This document shows positions 24,759-32,296 of a DNA stretch of 49,186 nucleotides, one piece after another. Below the pieces are notes generated by a model. The model made no database searches and was not told the origin of the DNA. It saw nothing but the letters and a program-made list of their open reading frames with translations. The stretch covers positions 1 through 49,186 of the forward strand of contig JAPSJX010000005.1 of the NCBI GenBank assembly GCA_031178105.1, given 5' to 3'. The number at the start of each line of letters is the position of its first letter. Position 1 is the stretch's first letter. Origin of the DNA: Agrococcus sp. GTDB lineage: Bacteria; Actinomycetota; Actinomycetes; Actinomycetales; Microbacteriaceae. The translations under genes and the position numbers were made by a program.

Positions 24759-26483
24759 TCAACCGCCCGCGATCGGTCCCAGGTGCTTGTGCACCGATGA
24801 GATCACCACCGATCCCTCGCCGACCGCCGACGCGACGCGCTTCACCGAGCCGCGGCGCGCGTCTCCGACGGCGAAGCAGCCCGGCACCGAGGTCTCGAGC
24901 AGCGCGGGCTCCGTGCCCGGCTCGCCGCGCCAGGCGCGCCGGCCCCCCTCGGCGAGCACCTCCGGCCCGGTGATGACCGAGCCCCACCGGTCGCGCAGCA
25001 CCTCGGGCGGCAGCCACTCGGTGTGCGGCCGAGCGCCGATCGTGATGAACACCGCATCCGCGGGCACCTCGAAGCGCTCGCCCGTCGCCGAGCGCTCGAG
25101 CACCACGCGCTCGAGCCGATCCGCCGACGCCGCGCTCGCGTCGACGACGCGCGCGCCGGCGATGAGCCGCACGCCGGCGGCGTCGAGCTGATCGATGAGG
25201 TAGCGCGACATGCTCGCTGCGAGCCCCTCGCCGCGCACGACGATCGAGACCGAGCCGGCGTAGCGCGCGAGGTGCAGCGCCGCCTGGCCCGCCGAGTTGC
25301 CCCCGCCGACCACCAGCACGTCCCGGCCTGCTTGGGCGCGCGCCTCCACCGACGACGCGCCGTAGAAGACGGATGCGCCCACGAACGGCTCGAGCCCCGG
25401 CGCGCCCAGCCGGCGGTACGTGACGCCGGTCGCCAGCACGACGGCCCGCGCCCGCACGACCTCGTCGGGCGCCACCTGCAGCTCGAACAGCTCGCCGACG
25501 CGCATCCCGGTCACCCGTCGGGTGTGGCCGAATCGCGCGCCGAACACCCACGCCTGCTGATACGCGCGCTGCGCCAGCTCCGCCCCTGAGACGCCGCGCG
25601 AGAAGCCGAGGTAGTTGCGGATCAGCGAGCTCGACCCCGCCTGCCCGCCGATCGACTCCACCTCGAGCACGAGCGTCTCGAGCCCCTCAGACGCGGCGTA
25701 GACCGCGGCGGCGAGCCCCGCCGGACCAGCGCCGACGACGGCGAGGTCGACCACGCCGGACGGCAGCTCGGTGCTGAGCCCGTGCGCGCGGGCGAGCTCC
25801 GCGTCGTCGGGATCGACGAGGATCTGCCCGGCCGGGGTGCGCACGAGGGGCACGCCGGGCGCGTCCAGGCCGGCCTCCGCCAGCAGCGCGACCGCGTCCG
25901 GGGAGTCGGGCGCGAGGTGGTCGGCCGTCACGCCGCTGCGGTGGAGCAGCCGGCGCAGCTCGTGCGTGCGCGGCTTCGCGCTGTCGCCGATCACCGTGAA
26001 CGCTCGGTGCCGCTTGCCGACCGACGCCTCCCACTCGCGCAGGAAGTCGGTGACCGCGCGATGGAACGACTCGTCGGGGGAGTGCGTGGGCCGCACGACG
26101 TAGTAGTCGATCTGCAGGTGCGCCATGAGCTGCAGCACCCGGTCGGCGGTGCGCCGGTCGGCCCACGAGCCCCACTCGATCACGTAGCCGCGGCGCACGT
26201 CCGGGAAGCCCCGCCGGGCGGCCGCGAAGACGTTCTCGTGGTCGCCGACCGGGGATGCGTCGTCGGCGAGCACGAGCGCGAGGTCGCCGCCCGCGGCACG
26301 GAGCTCGTCGAGCGCCGCGACGCCGTCCGCCGACCCCGCCGCGCTCAGGATCAGGTAGTCTTCGGCGTAGCGCCGCTCGAGCGGCTCGAGCAGCGTGCGC
26401 CGCACCTGGTCATCCTCGGCGACGACCAGGATCGCCGCCTGCGGCACGGACGCGCTCGGTCGGCTGGACGGGCGAGCCTCCAT
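24759..26483 (-). CDS. Receiver-domain/thioredoxin-reductase-like FAD oxidoreductase fusion
   Basis: A 574-residue protein in three parts. Residues of about 12-135 look like a response-regulator receiver (AAILVVAEDDQVRRTLLEPLERRY, LALVLADDASP). Residues 165-240 form a glutaredoxin-like module without Cys (AFTVIGDSAKPRTHELRRLLHRSGV). Residues 245-574 are a thioredoxin-reductase-type flavoprotein: FAD motif VVGAGPAGLAAAVYAASEG, GGQAGSSSLIRNYLGF, second nucleotide site VVGGGNSAGQAALHLARY and the closing VPGCFAVGDARRGSVKRVASAVGEG. The redox CxxC of real thioredoxin reductases is replaced (ASVFYGASSVEA). I start at 26483 because GAGGAG lies five bases upstream; a longer frame from 26561 is possible. 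The electron acceptor is unknown. Confidence 0.9.
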   Translation of the reverse strand: MEARPSSRPSASVPQAAILVVAEDDQVRRTLLEPLERRYAEDYLILSAAGSADGVAALDELRAAGGDLALVLADDASPVGDHENVFAAARRGFPDVRRGYVIEWGSWADRRTADRVLQLMAHLQIDYYVVRPTHSPDESFHRAVTDFLREWEASVGKRHRAFTVIGDSAKPRTHELRRLLHRSGVTADHLAPDSPDAVALLAEAGLDAPGVPLVRTPAGQILVDPDDAELARAHGLSTELPSGVVDLAVVGAGPAGLAAAVYAASEGLETLVLEVESIGGQAGSSSLIRNYLGFSRGVSGAELAQRAYQQAWVFGARFGHTRRVTGMRVGELFELQVAPDEVVRARAVVLATGVTYRRLGAPGLEPFVGASVFYGASSVEARAQAGRDVLVVGGGNSAGQAALHLARYAGSVSIVVRGEGLAASMSRYLIDQLDAAGVRLIAGARVVDASAASADRLERVVLERSATGERFEVPADAVFITIGARPHTEWLPPEVLRDRWGSVITGPEVLAEGGRRAWRGEPGTEPALLETSVPGCFAVGDARRGSVKRVASAVGEGSVVISSVHKHLGPIAGG

Positions 26484-26568
26484 GGCGCTCCTCGGGATCC
26501 GCTCTGGCGCGGCGCCGGGCCGCTTGGCGGCGAGTGTAGACCGGCGCTCGCGGCCGCTCAAGCGGCGG

Positions 26569-27216
26569 CTACCCCCGGCGCCGCGGCGCTGCTGCGCGGT
26601 ACGCCGACACGCTCGGCTCTCCGGGCATCCAGTAGCGCCACGGGTGGGCGGATGCGTCGCCCCCGGGCCCGCTGACGCCCACGCGCGGGCCGGTGACGTG
26701 CGCGGGGACCGCGGTCGCGGGCTCGAACGACCAGGAGCCGCGGTCGGCGGGAGCGGCGGTGGCGTCGGCGAGCGGCGCTCCGTCGTCGGCGAGCGTCGCG
26801 CCGAGCGCCTGCGCCACGTTGCCCGGACCGCGCGCGAGCTCGCCCGCCGGCGCCGACGCCCGTCGCGCCGAGCGCCGCTCGAGCGCGAGCGCCCGGCCCT
26901 CGACCACCTCGCCGGCGCGCACGAGCACGCCCCAGCCCGAGCCCTCGGGTCCGGCGACGATGTTCACGGCGTGGTGCATGCCGTACGTGAAGTAGCAGTA
27001 GACGTGCCCGCCGGGGCCGAACATCGTCGCGTTCCGCCGGGTCTTCCCGCGGAAGGTGTGGGCGCCGGGGTCGTCGGCGCCGCGGTAGGCCTCCACCTCC
27101 GTCACGCGCAGCGCGACCGCGCCCGACGCATCCGCGCGCCGCAGCACCCCGCCGAGCAGCAGCGGCGCGAGCTCGAGCGGGTCGCGCTCGAACCACGACG
27201 GGGGAGGAGTGGGCAC
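26569..27216 (-). CDS. mpg: DNA-3-methyladenine glycosylase (AAG/MPG family)
   Basis: A 215-residue base-excision repair enzyme that removes alkylated purines such as 3-methyladenine and hypoxanthine. Family landmarks: ELAPLLLGGVLRR, VTEVEAYRGADDPGAHTFRGKTRRNATMFGPGGHVYCYFTYGMHHAVNIV and ARGPGNVAQALG. The catalytic Glu is in VTEVEAY, and the Tyr that flips the base is in CYFTYGMH. It begins at a GTG (27216), with a TAGCGT box six bases upstream, so it is probably leaderless. It is divergent from lysA. Confidence 0.96.
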   Translation of the reverse strand: MPTPPPSWFERDPLELAPLLLGGVLRRADASGAVALRVTEVEAYRGADDPGAHTFRGKTRRNATMFGPGGHVYCYFTYGMHHAVNIVAGPEGSGWGVLVRAGEVVEGRALALERRSARRASAPAGELARGPGNVAQALGATLADDGAPLADATAAPADRGSWSFEPATAVPAHVTGPRVGVSGPGGDASAHPWRYWMPGEPSVSAYRAAAPRRRG

Positions 27217-27222
27217 CTCGCC

Positions 27223-27228
27223 ACGCTA
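27223..27228 (-). promoter_or_regulatory. candidate -10 box, leaderless start of mpg
   Basis: TAGCGT on the minus strand, six bases before the GTG at 27216. Confidence 0.45.
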
Positions 27229-27337
27229 GGGCACCGCGCTGGAGCCGGGTCGCGGGCGGAGGGGGGAGCACCGTCCTGCCCGGATCTCCTCGGCTCGTGC
27301 GGCGCGCCCGGCGGCAGGGCCGCCATGCGCAGCCTCA

Positions 27338-27343
27338 TAGGAT
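27338..27343 (+). promoter_or_regulatory. candidate -10 box of the lysA-hom-thrC-thrB operon
   Basis: TAGGAT, about 87 bases upstream of the lysA GTG. It would give a leader of about 80 bases with no obvious riboswitch or attenuator. Confidence 0.35.
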
Positions 27344-27429
27344 GGAGGCAGCGCCACAAGCGCAGACGCCGCCAGCGCTCCGGCCCCCACCGAGCGCGAG
27401 CCCCACGAACCACACACGGACGGAGTCCC

Positions 27430-28827
27430 GTGCCGCATCCGCTCGCCCCCCAGCTGCTCGACCAGGGCGATCCGAACGCGCTCGCCGACGGCGTCTGGCC
27501 TGACGGCGCGGCTCGCGTCGACGGAGCGATGCGCGTCGGCGGCGCCGACCTCGCGGAGGTCGCCGAGGCGCACGGCACCCCCTTCCTGCTCGTCGACGAG
27601 GCGGTCGCGCGCGGCCGCGCGCGGCGCATCCGCACCGCGTTCGAGGCCGCGTTCGCCACCGATGCCGACGAGCAGCGCGTCGACGTCTACTACGCCGGGA
27701 AGGCGCTGCTGACGGCCGACGTCGCGCGCTGGATGCGCGCCGAGGGGCTGCGCATCGACGTGTGCTCGGGCGGCGAGCTCGCGATCGCGCTGCGCGCGGG
27801 CGTCGAGGCCGAGGCGATCGGCTTCCACGGCAACAACAAGAGCCTCGCCGAGATCGAGGCGGGCGTCGCCGCGGGCGTCGGCACCTTCGTGCTCGACTCG
27901 CCGATCGAGGTGGAGCGCGTCGCGGCAGCCGCCGAGCGCGCGGGGCGGGTGCAGCGCGTCCGTCTGCGCATCTCGGTCGGCGTGCACGCCTCGACGCACG
28001 AGTTCCTCGCGACCAGTCACGAGGACCAGAAGTTCGGCGTGACCGTCGGTGAGGCGCCGGCGCTCGTGTCGCGCATCCGCGAGCTGCCGAGCCTGGAGCT
28101 CGTCGGCCTCCACACGCACATCGGCTCGCAGATCTTCGACGGGAGCGGCTTCGCCGAGTCCGCTCGCCGCATGCTCGCGCTGCACGCCGAGCTGGGCGCC
28201 GACGCGCCGCTGCCCGAGCTCAACCTCGGCGGGGGGTTCGGCATCGCGTACACCGCGGCCGACCGTCCCGAGCCGATCGAGCGGATCGCGCACTCGCTCG
28301 CCGACGCGGTGCGCGCGGCCGCCGACGAGCTGGGCGTGCCCGTGCCCCGCATCGCGATCGAGCCGGGCCGCTGGATCATCGGCCCCGCCGGCATCACCGC
28401 CTACACGGTCGGGACGGTCAAGCCCGTGCACCTCGACGGCGGCGTCCGCACCTACGTGTCGGTCGACGGCGGGATGGGCGACAACCCGAGGCCCGCCCTC
28501 TACGGCGCGCACTACTCGGCCCGCATCGCCGACCGGGCCTCCGACGCCGCCCCAGCCCTCGCCCGGGTCGCCGGCCACCACTGCGAGTCCGGCGACATCG
28601 TCGTCGACGCGGAGTGGCTGCCCGCCGACGTCGCGCCCGGCGACCTGCTGGCGGTCGCAGCGACCGGTGCCTACTGCCACTCGCTCGCCTCGAACTACAA
28701 CGCGACGCCCCGGCCCCCGGTGCTCGCCGTCCGTGACGGCGCCGTGCGGGTCCTCGTGCGCCGCGAGTCGATCGACGACCTGCTCGGCCGCGACGCCGGC
28801 CTCGCAGCAATCCCAGGAGACGCATGA
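27430..28827 (+). CDS. lysA: Diaminopimelate decarboxylase
   Basis: A 465-residue PLP enzyme making L-lysine from meso-diaminopimelate. It is a fold-type III (alanine racemase barrel) protein: PLP lysine in VDVYYAGKALLTADVARW, EAIGFHGNNKSLAEIEAG, the HIGSQ motif in LVGLHTHIGSQIF, the phosphate-binding ELNLGGGFGIAY, EPGRWIIGPAG, and the C-terminal GHHCESGDIV and GAYCHSLASNYN. It starts at a GTG with CGGAG five bases upstream. It is the first gene of the lysA-hom-thrC-thrB operon, which concentrates aspartate-family synthesis, and overlaps hom by 4 bases. Confidence 0.97.
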   Translation: MPHPLAPQLLDQGDPNALADGVWPDGAARVDGAMRVGGADLAEVAEAHGTPFLLVDEAVARGRARRIRTAFEAAFATDADEQRVDVYYAGKALLTADVARWMRAEGLRIDVCSGGELAIALRAGVEAEAIGFHGNNKSLAEIEAGVAAGVGTFVLDSPIEVERVAAAAERAGRVQRVRLRISVGVHASTHEFLATSHEDQKFGVTVGEAPALVSRIRELPSLELVGLHTHIGSQIFDGSGFAESARRMLALHAELGADAPLPELNLGGGFGIAYTAADRPEPIERIAHSLADAVRAAADELGVPVPRIAIEPGRWIIGPAGITAYTVGTVKPVHLDGGVRTYVSVDGGMGDNPRPALYGAHYSARIADRASDAAPALARVAGHHCESGDIVVDAEWLPADVAPGDLLAVAATGAYCHSLASNYNATPRPPVLAVRDGAVRVLVRRESIDDLLGRDAGLAAIPGDA

Positions 28828-30116
28828 ACTCGTACCGCAGCCTTCGCATCGCGCTGCTCGGCGCCGGCAGCGTCGGCTCGCAGGTCGCCCGCCTGCTGCT
28901 CGAGCACGGCGACGAGCTGGCCGCCCGCGTCGGCGCGCCGCTCGAGCTCGTCGGCATCGGCGTGCGCGACCCGGACGCCCGCCGCGACGTCGAACTCCCG
29001 CGCGAGCTCATGACGAGCGACCTGGGCACCCTCGTCGCGAGCGCCGACATCGTGGTCGAGCTGCTCGGCGGGATCGAGCCCGCGCGCACGCTGCTGCTCG
29101 ACGCGCTCGCCGCAGGAGCCGACGTCGTCACCGCGAACAAGGCCCTCGTCGCCGCGCACGGCCCGGAGCTCTTCGACGCGGCGGAGATCCTCGGCGCCCA
29201 GGTCGCCTACGAGGCCGCCGTCGGCGGCGCGATCCCGATCATCCGCCCGCTCGAGCAGTCGCTCGCGGGCGACCGCGTCACCCGCGTGATGGGCATCGTC
29301 AACGGCACGACGAACTTCATCCTCGACCGCATGCACACCGAGGGCTCGACGCTCGCCGACGCGCTGGCGACCGCGACCGAGCTCGGCTACGCCGAGGCCG
29401 ACCCCACCGCCGACATCGAGGGCTTCGACGCCGCCTCGAAGGCGACGATCCTCGCCTCCCTCGCGTTCCACACCGCCGTGCCGGGCGAGCTCGTGCACCG
29501 CGAGGGCATCACCGGCATCACGGATGCGATGGTCATGCAGGCGGAGCGCACCGGCCGGGTGCTGAAGCTCGTCGCCATCTGCGAGCGGATGCCCGGCGAC
29601 GACGGCGACCGGGTCTCGGCCCGCGTGCACCCCGTCTCGCTGCCCGCGACGCACCCGCTCGCGGCCGTGCGCGAGGCGAAGAACGCGATCTTCGTGACGG
29701 CGGAGGCCGCCGGCGATCTGATGTTCTACGGCGCCGGTGCGGGCGGGCCCGAGACGGCCTCGGCCGTGCTCGGCGACCTCGTCTCGATCGCCCGCCGGCA
29801 CGTGCTCGGCGGGCCGGGCGTCGCGTCGTCGACGCACGCCGACCTGCCGATCGCGCCCTTCGGCGACGTGCTCGCGCGGCACGAGCTCGCGCTCACCGTC
29901 GCCGACCGGCCCGGCGTGCTCGCCGCGGTCGCCGGGCTCTTCGCCGAGCACGGCGTCTCGGTCGAGTCCGTGCGGCAGGACGCGGGCGAGGCGCGGGCCT
30001 CGCTCGTGCTCGGCACCCATACCGCGAGCGAGGCGCGCATCGCGTCCGTGCTCGATGCGCTCGAGGCGCACACCGACGTGGAGCGGATCGACAGCGTGAT
30101 CCGACTCATCGACTAG
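28824..30116 (+). CDS. hom: Homoserine dehydrogenase
   Basis: A 430-residue NAD(P)H enzyme reducing aspartate semialdehyde to homoserine, the branch point to threonine and methionine. Rossmann start IALLGAGSVGSQVARLL; VVTANKALVAAHG; the catalytic core AYEAAVGGAIPIIRPLEQSLAGD, GIVNGTTNFILDRM and EADPTADIEGFDAASKATILASLAF. A C-terminal ACT domain (about 350-430: HELALTVADRPGVLAAVAGLFAEHGVSVESVRQ) is the usual site of threonine feedback inhibition. The ATGA overlap with lysA indicates coupling; thrC follows 9 bases later. Confidence 0.97.
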   Translation: MNSYRSLRIALLGAGSVGSQVARLLLEHGDELAARVGAPLELVGIGVRDPDARRDVELPRELMTSDLGTLVASADIVVELLGGIEPARTLLLDALAAGADVVTANKALVAAHGPELFDAAEILGAQVAYEAAVGGAIPIIRPLEQSLAGDRVTRVMGIVNGTTNFILDRMHTEGSTLADALATATELGYAEADPTADIEGFDAASKATILASLAFHTAVPGELVHREGITGITDAMVMQAERTGRVLKLVAICERMPGDDGDRVSARVHPVSLPATHPLAAVREAKNAIFVTAEAAGDLMFYGAGAGGPETASAVLGDLVSIARRHVLGGPGVASSTHADLPIAPFGDVLARHELALTVADRPGVLAAVAGLFAEHGVSVESVRQDAGEARASLVLGTHTASEARIASVLDALEAHTDVERIDSVIRLID

Positions 30117-30125
30117 GAGGCAGAG

Positions 30126-31196
30126 ATGGCGAACCAGTGGCAGGGCGTGCTGCGCGAGTGGGCCGACACGCTCGACGTGACGGATGCGTCGACGATCGTG
30201 ACGCTCGGCGAGGGCGGCACCCCGCTCATCGAGTCGAGGGCGCTGTCGACGATGACCGACGCGCGCGTGCTCGTGAAGTTCGAGGGGCTCAACCCGACCG
30301 GCTCCTTCAAGGACCGAGGCATGACGGTCGCCGTCTCGCGCGCCGTCGAGCGGGGTGCGAAGGCGGTCGCGTGCGCGTCGACCGGCAACACCTCGGCGGC
30401 GGCCGCCGCCTACGCGGCCGCGGCCGGCATCCAGGCGATCGTGCTCGTGCCCGAGGGCCGCATCTCGATGGGCAAGCTCGCCCAGTCGGTCGTGCACGGC
30501 GCCCGCATCGTGCAGATCCGCGGCAACTTCGACGACTGCCTCGAGATCTCGAAGGAGCTCGCCGACCGGTACCCGGTGCACCTCGTCAACTCGGTGAACG
30601 ACGACCGCATCGAGGGCCAGAAGACGGCGGCGCTCGAGATCATCGACGTGCTCGGCGACGCCCCCGACATCCACATCATGCCCGTGGGCAACGCGGGCAA
30701 CATCACGAGCTACTGGCGCGGCTTCTCGCAGGCGGCGGCGGCCGGCACGGCCACCCGCCGCCCGCGCATGCTCGGGTTCCAGGCCGCCGGTGCCGCGCCC
30801 ATCGTGCGCGGCGAGGTCGTGCGCGAGCCCGACACGGTCGCGACCGCGATCCGCATCGGCAACCCCGCCTCGTGGCAGCAGGCGCTCGCCGCGCGCGACG
30901 ACTCCGGCGGCTACATCGGCGCGATCGAGGACGCCGACATCCTGCGCGCCCAGCGGCTGCTCGCGTCGTCGACCGGCGTCTTCGTCGAGCCCGCCTCGGC
31001 GATCTCTGTCGCGGGCCTGCTCGAGCGCCATGCGGCCGGGGAGATCCCGGCAGGGTCGACCGTGACCCTCACGGTCACCGGTCACGGTCTGAAGGACGCG
31101 GCGTGGGGCCTCCGGCTCGACGACGGGTCCGACGCGACGCCGGAGTCGGCCGACGCCGACACCGTGCAGGTCGCGCAGATGCTGGGCCTCGCGTGA
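30126..31196 (+). CDS. thrC: Threonine synthase
   Basis: A 356-residue PLP enzyme converting O-phosphohomoserine to threonine. PLP lysine in FEGLNPTGSFKDRGMTVAVSRAVERG, the Ser/Asn loop ACASTGNTSAAAAAYAA, the phosphate-binding MPVGNAGNITSYWRGF and the C-terminal VTLTVTGHGLKD. Length fits the short class without the plant/enteric N-terminal extension. GGAGG lies upstream of the ATG at 30126. Its TGA overlaps the GTG start of thrB (GTGA). Confidence 0.97.
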   Translation: MANQWQGVLREWADTLDVTDASTIVTLGEGGTPLIESRALSTMTDARVLVKFEGLNPTGSFKDRGMTVAVSRAVERGAKAVACASTGNTSAAAAAYAAAAGIQAIVLVPEGRISMGKLAQSVVHGARIVQIRGNFDDCLEISKELADRYPVHLVNSVNDDRIEGQKTAALEIIDVLGDAPDIHIMPVGNAGNITSYWRGFSQAAAAGTATRRPRMLGFQAAGAAPIVRGEVVREPDTVATAIRIGNPASWQQALAARDDSGGYIGAIEDADILRAQRLLASSTGVFVEPASAISVAGLLERHAAGEIPAGSTVTLTVTGHGLKDAAWGLRLDDGSDATPESADADTVQVAQMLGLA

Positions 31197-32155
31197 CGGC
31201 CGCCGACCCGAGCGGTGCCGCGCCGGTCGTGCCGACCGGCCGCCGCGTGCGGGTGCGCGTGCCCGCGACGAGCGCGAACCTCGGCCCCGGCTTCGACACG
31301 CTGGGGCTCGCGCTCAACGTGCACGACGAGCTCGAGGTCGAGGCGACCGAGTCGGGCGTGCGGGTCGACGTCACGGGCGTCGGGGCAGGAGAGGTGCCGA
31401 CGGACGCGACGAACCTCGTCGCCCGCGCGCTCCTGCACGTCTTCGACCGCGTGGGCGTCGTGCCGCCGGGCATCGCCATCTCGGCGACGAACAGCATCCC
31501 GCACGGCCGCGGCATGGGCTCATCCGGCGCAGCGATCGTCGAGGGCGTGCTCGCGGCGAAGGGGCTGCTCGAGGGCGTCGTCGACGTCAGCGACGAGGAC
31601 GTGCTGCGATACGCCACCGAGCTCGAGGGCCACCCCGACAACGTCGCGCCCGCGATCTTCGGCGGCCTCACCATCGCCTGGGTCGACGAGACGGGCCCGC
31701 GCCACAAGCAGCTCGCGGTGCACCGCGGCGTCTCGCTGCTGGTCGCCGTGCCGGAGGCGACGATGTCGACGACGCTCGCGCGCAGCCTGCAGCCGACCGA
31801 GGTGCCGCACGCCGACGCCGTCTTCAACCTGTCGCGGTCGGCGCTGCTCGTCGCGGCACTCACGCAGAGCCCCGAGCTGCTGCTCGACGCGACGCAGGAC
31901 CGGCTGCACCAGACCTACCGCGCCAGCGCGATGCCCGAGACGAGCGCGCTCGTCGCGGCGCTGCGCGCCGCGGGCCACGCGGCCGTCGTGTCGGGCGCAG
32001 GCCCCTCGGTGCTCGTGCTCGCGAGCGACCCGGCCGCACGGCTGGACGCCGCCCGGATCGTGGAGGGTCGGCCGGAGGCGTGGCACGCGCGCCTGCTGGC
32101 CGTCGACATCCGCGGTGGTACAGTGGAGCCCGTCCCCAGCAGCGCTGCGGCCTAG
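31193..32155 (+). CDS. thrB: Homoserine kinase
   Basis: A 320-residue GHMP kinase that phosphorylates homoserine with ATP, feeding thrC. Motif 1 is VRVPATSANLGPGFDTLGLAL, motif 2 the phosphate loop SIPHGRGMGSSGAAIVEGV, and motif 3 AAVVSGAGPSVLVLAS. It starts at a GTG overlapping the thrC stop. A TACAGT sequence at 32119-32124, within the last codons, could be a -10 box for rho downstream, but no matching -35 is visible. Confidence 0.97.
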   Translation: MTAADPSGAAPVVPTGRRVRVRVPATSANLGPGFDTLGLALNVHDELEVEATESGVRVDVTGVGAGEVPTDATNLVARALLHVFDRVGVVPPGIAISATNSIPHGRGMGSSGAAIVEGVLAAKGLLEGVVDVSDEDVLRYATELEGHPDNVAPAIFGGLTIAWVDETGPRHKQLAVHRGVSLLVAVPEATMSTTLARSLQPTEVPHADAVFNLSRSALLVAALTQSPELLLDATQDRLHQTYRASAMPETSALVAALRAAGHAAVVSGAGPSVLVLASDPAARLDAARIVEGRPEAWHARLLAVDIRGGTVEPVPSSAAA

Positions 32156-32296
32156 CCGCGCGAGGGGACATTCTGACTCCTCTCTCCGCATTCTGATGCG
32201 CCCGACGTCCGCACCGCGGCCGTGAGCGCAGCGGGAGACGTGGTCCCACGCCCGCGAGCATCGCGCGCGGGCCGACATCGAAGGAGCACTCGCGCC
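32156..32296. promoter_or_regulatory. thrB-rho intergenic leader
   Basis: 141 bases. It contains two CATTCTGA direct repeats 20 bases apart (32169-32176 and 32189-32196) and an AAGGAG ribosome binding site (32281-32286) before the rho ATG. Many rho genes are autoregulated through their leaders; nothing here proves it. Confidence 0.35.

Noticed and set aside
27343-27450. Possible threonine-containing leader peptide (attenuator) before lysA
   Set aside because: The frame has only three scattered Thr codons and no alternative hairpins could be drawn; no lysine riboswitch core is visible either.
28049-32155. A 1368-codon plus-strand open frame
   Set aside because: It is a shadow frame across lysA, hom and thrC; only the last 321 codons from the GTG at 31193 are thrB.
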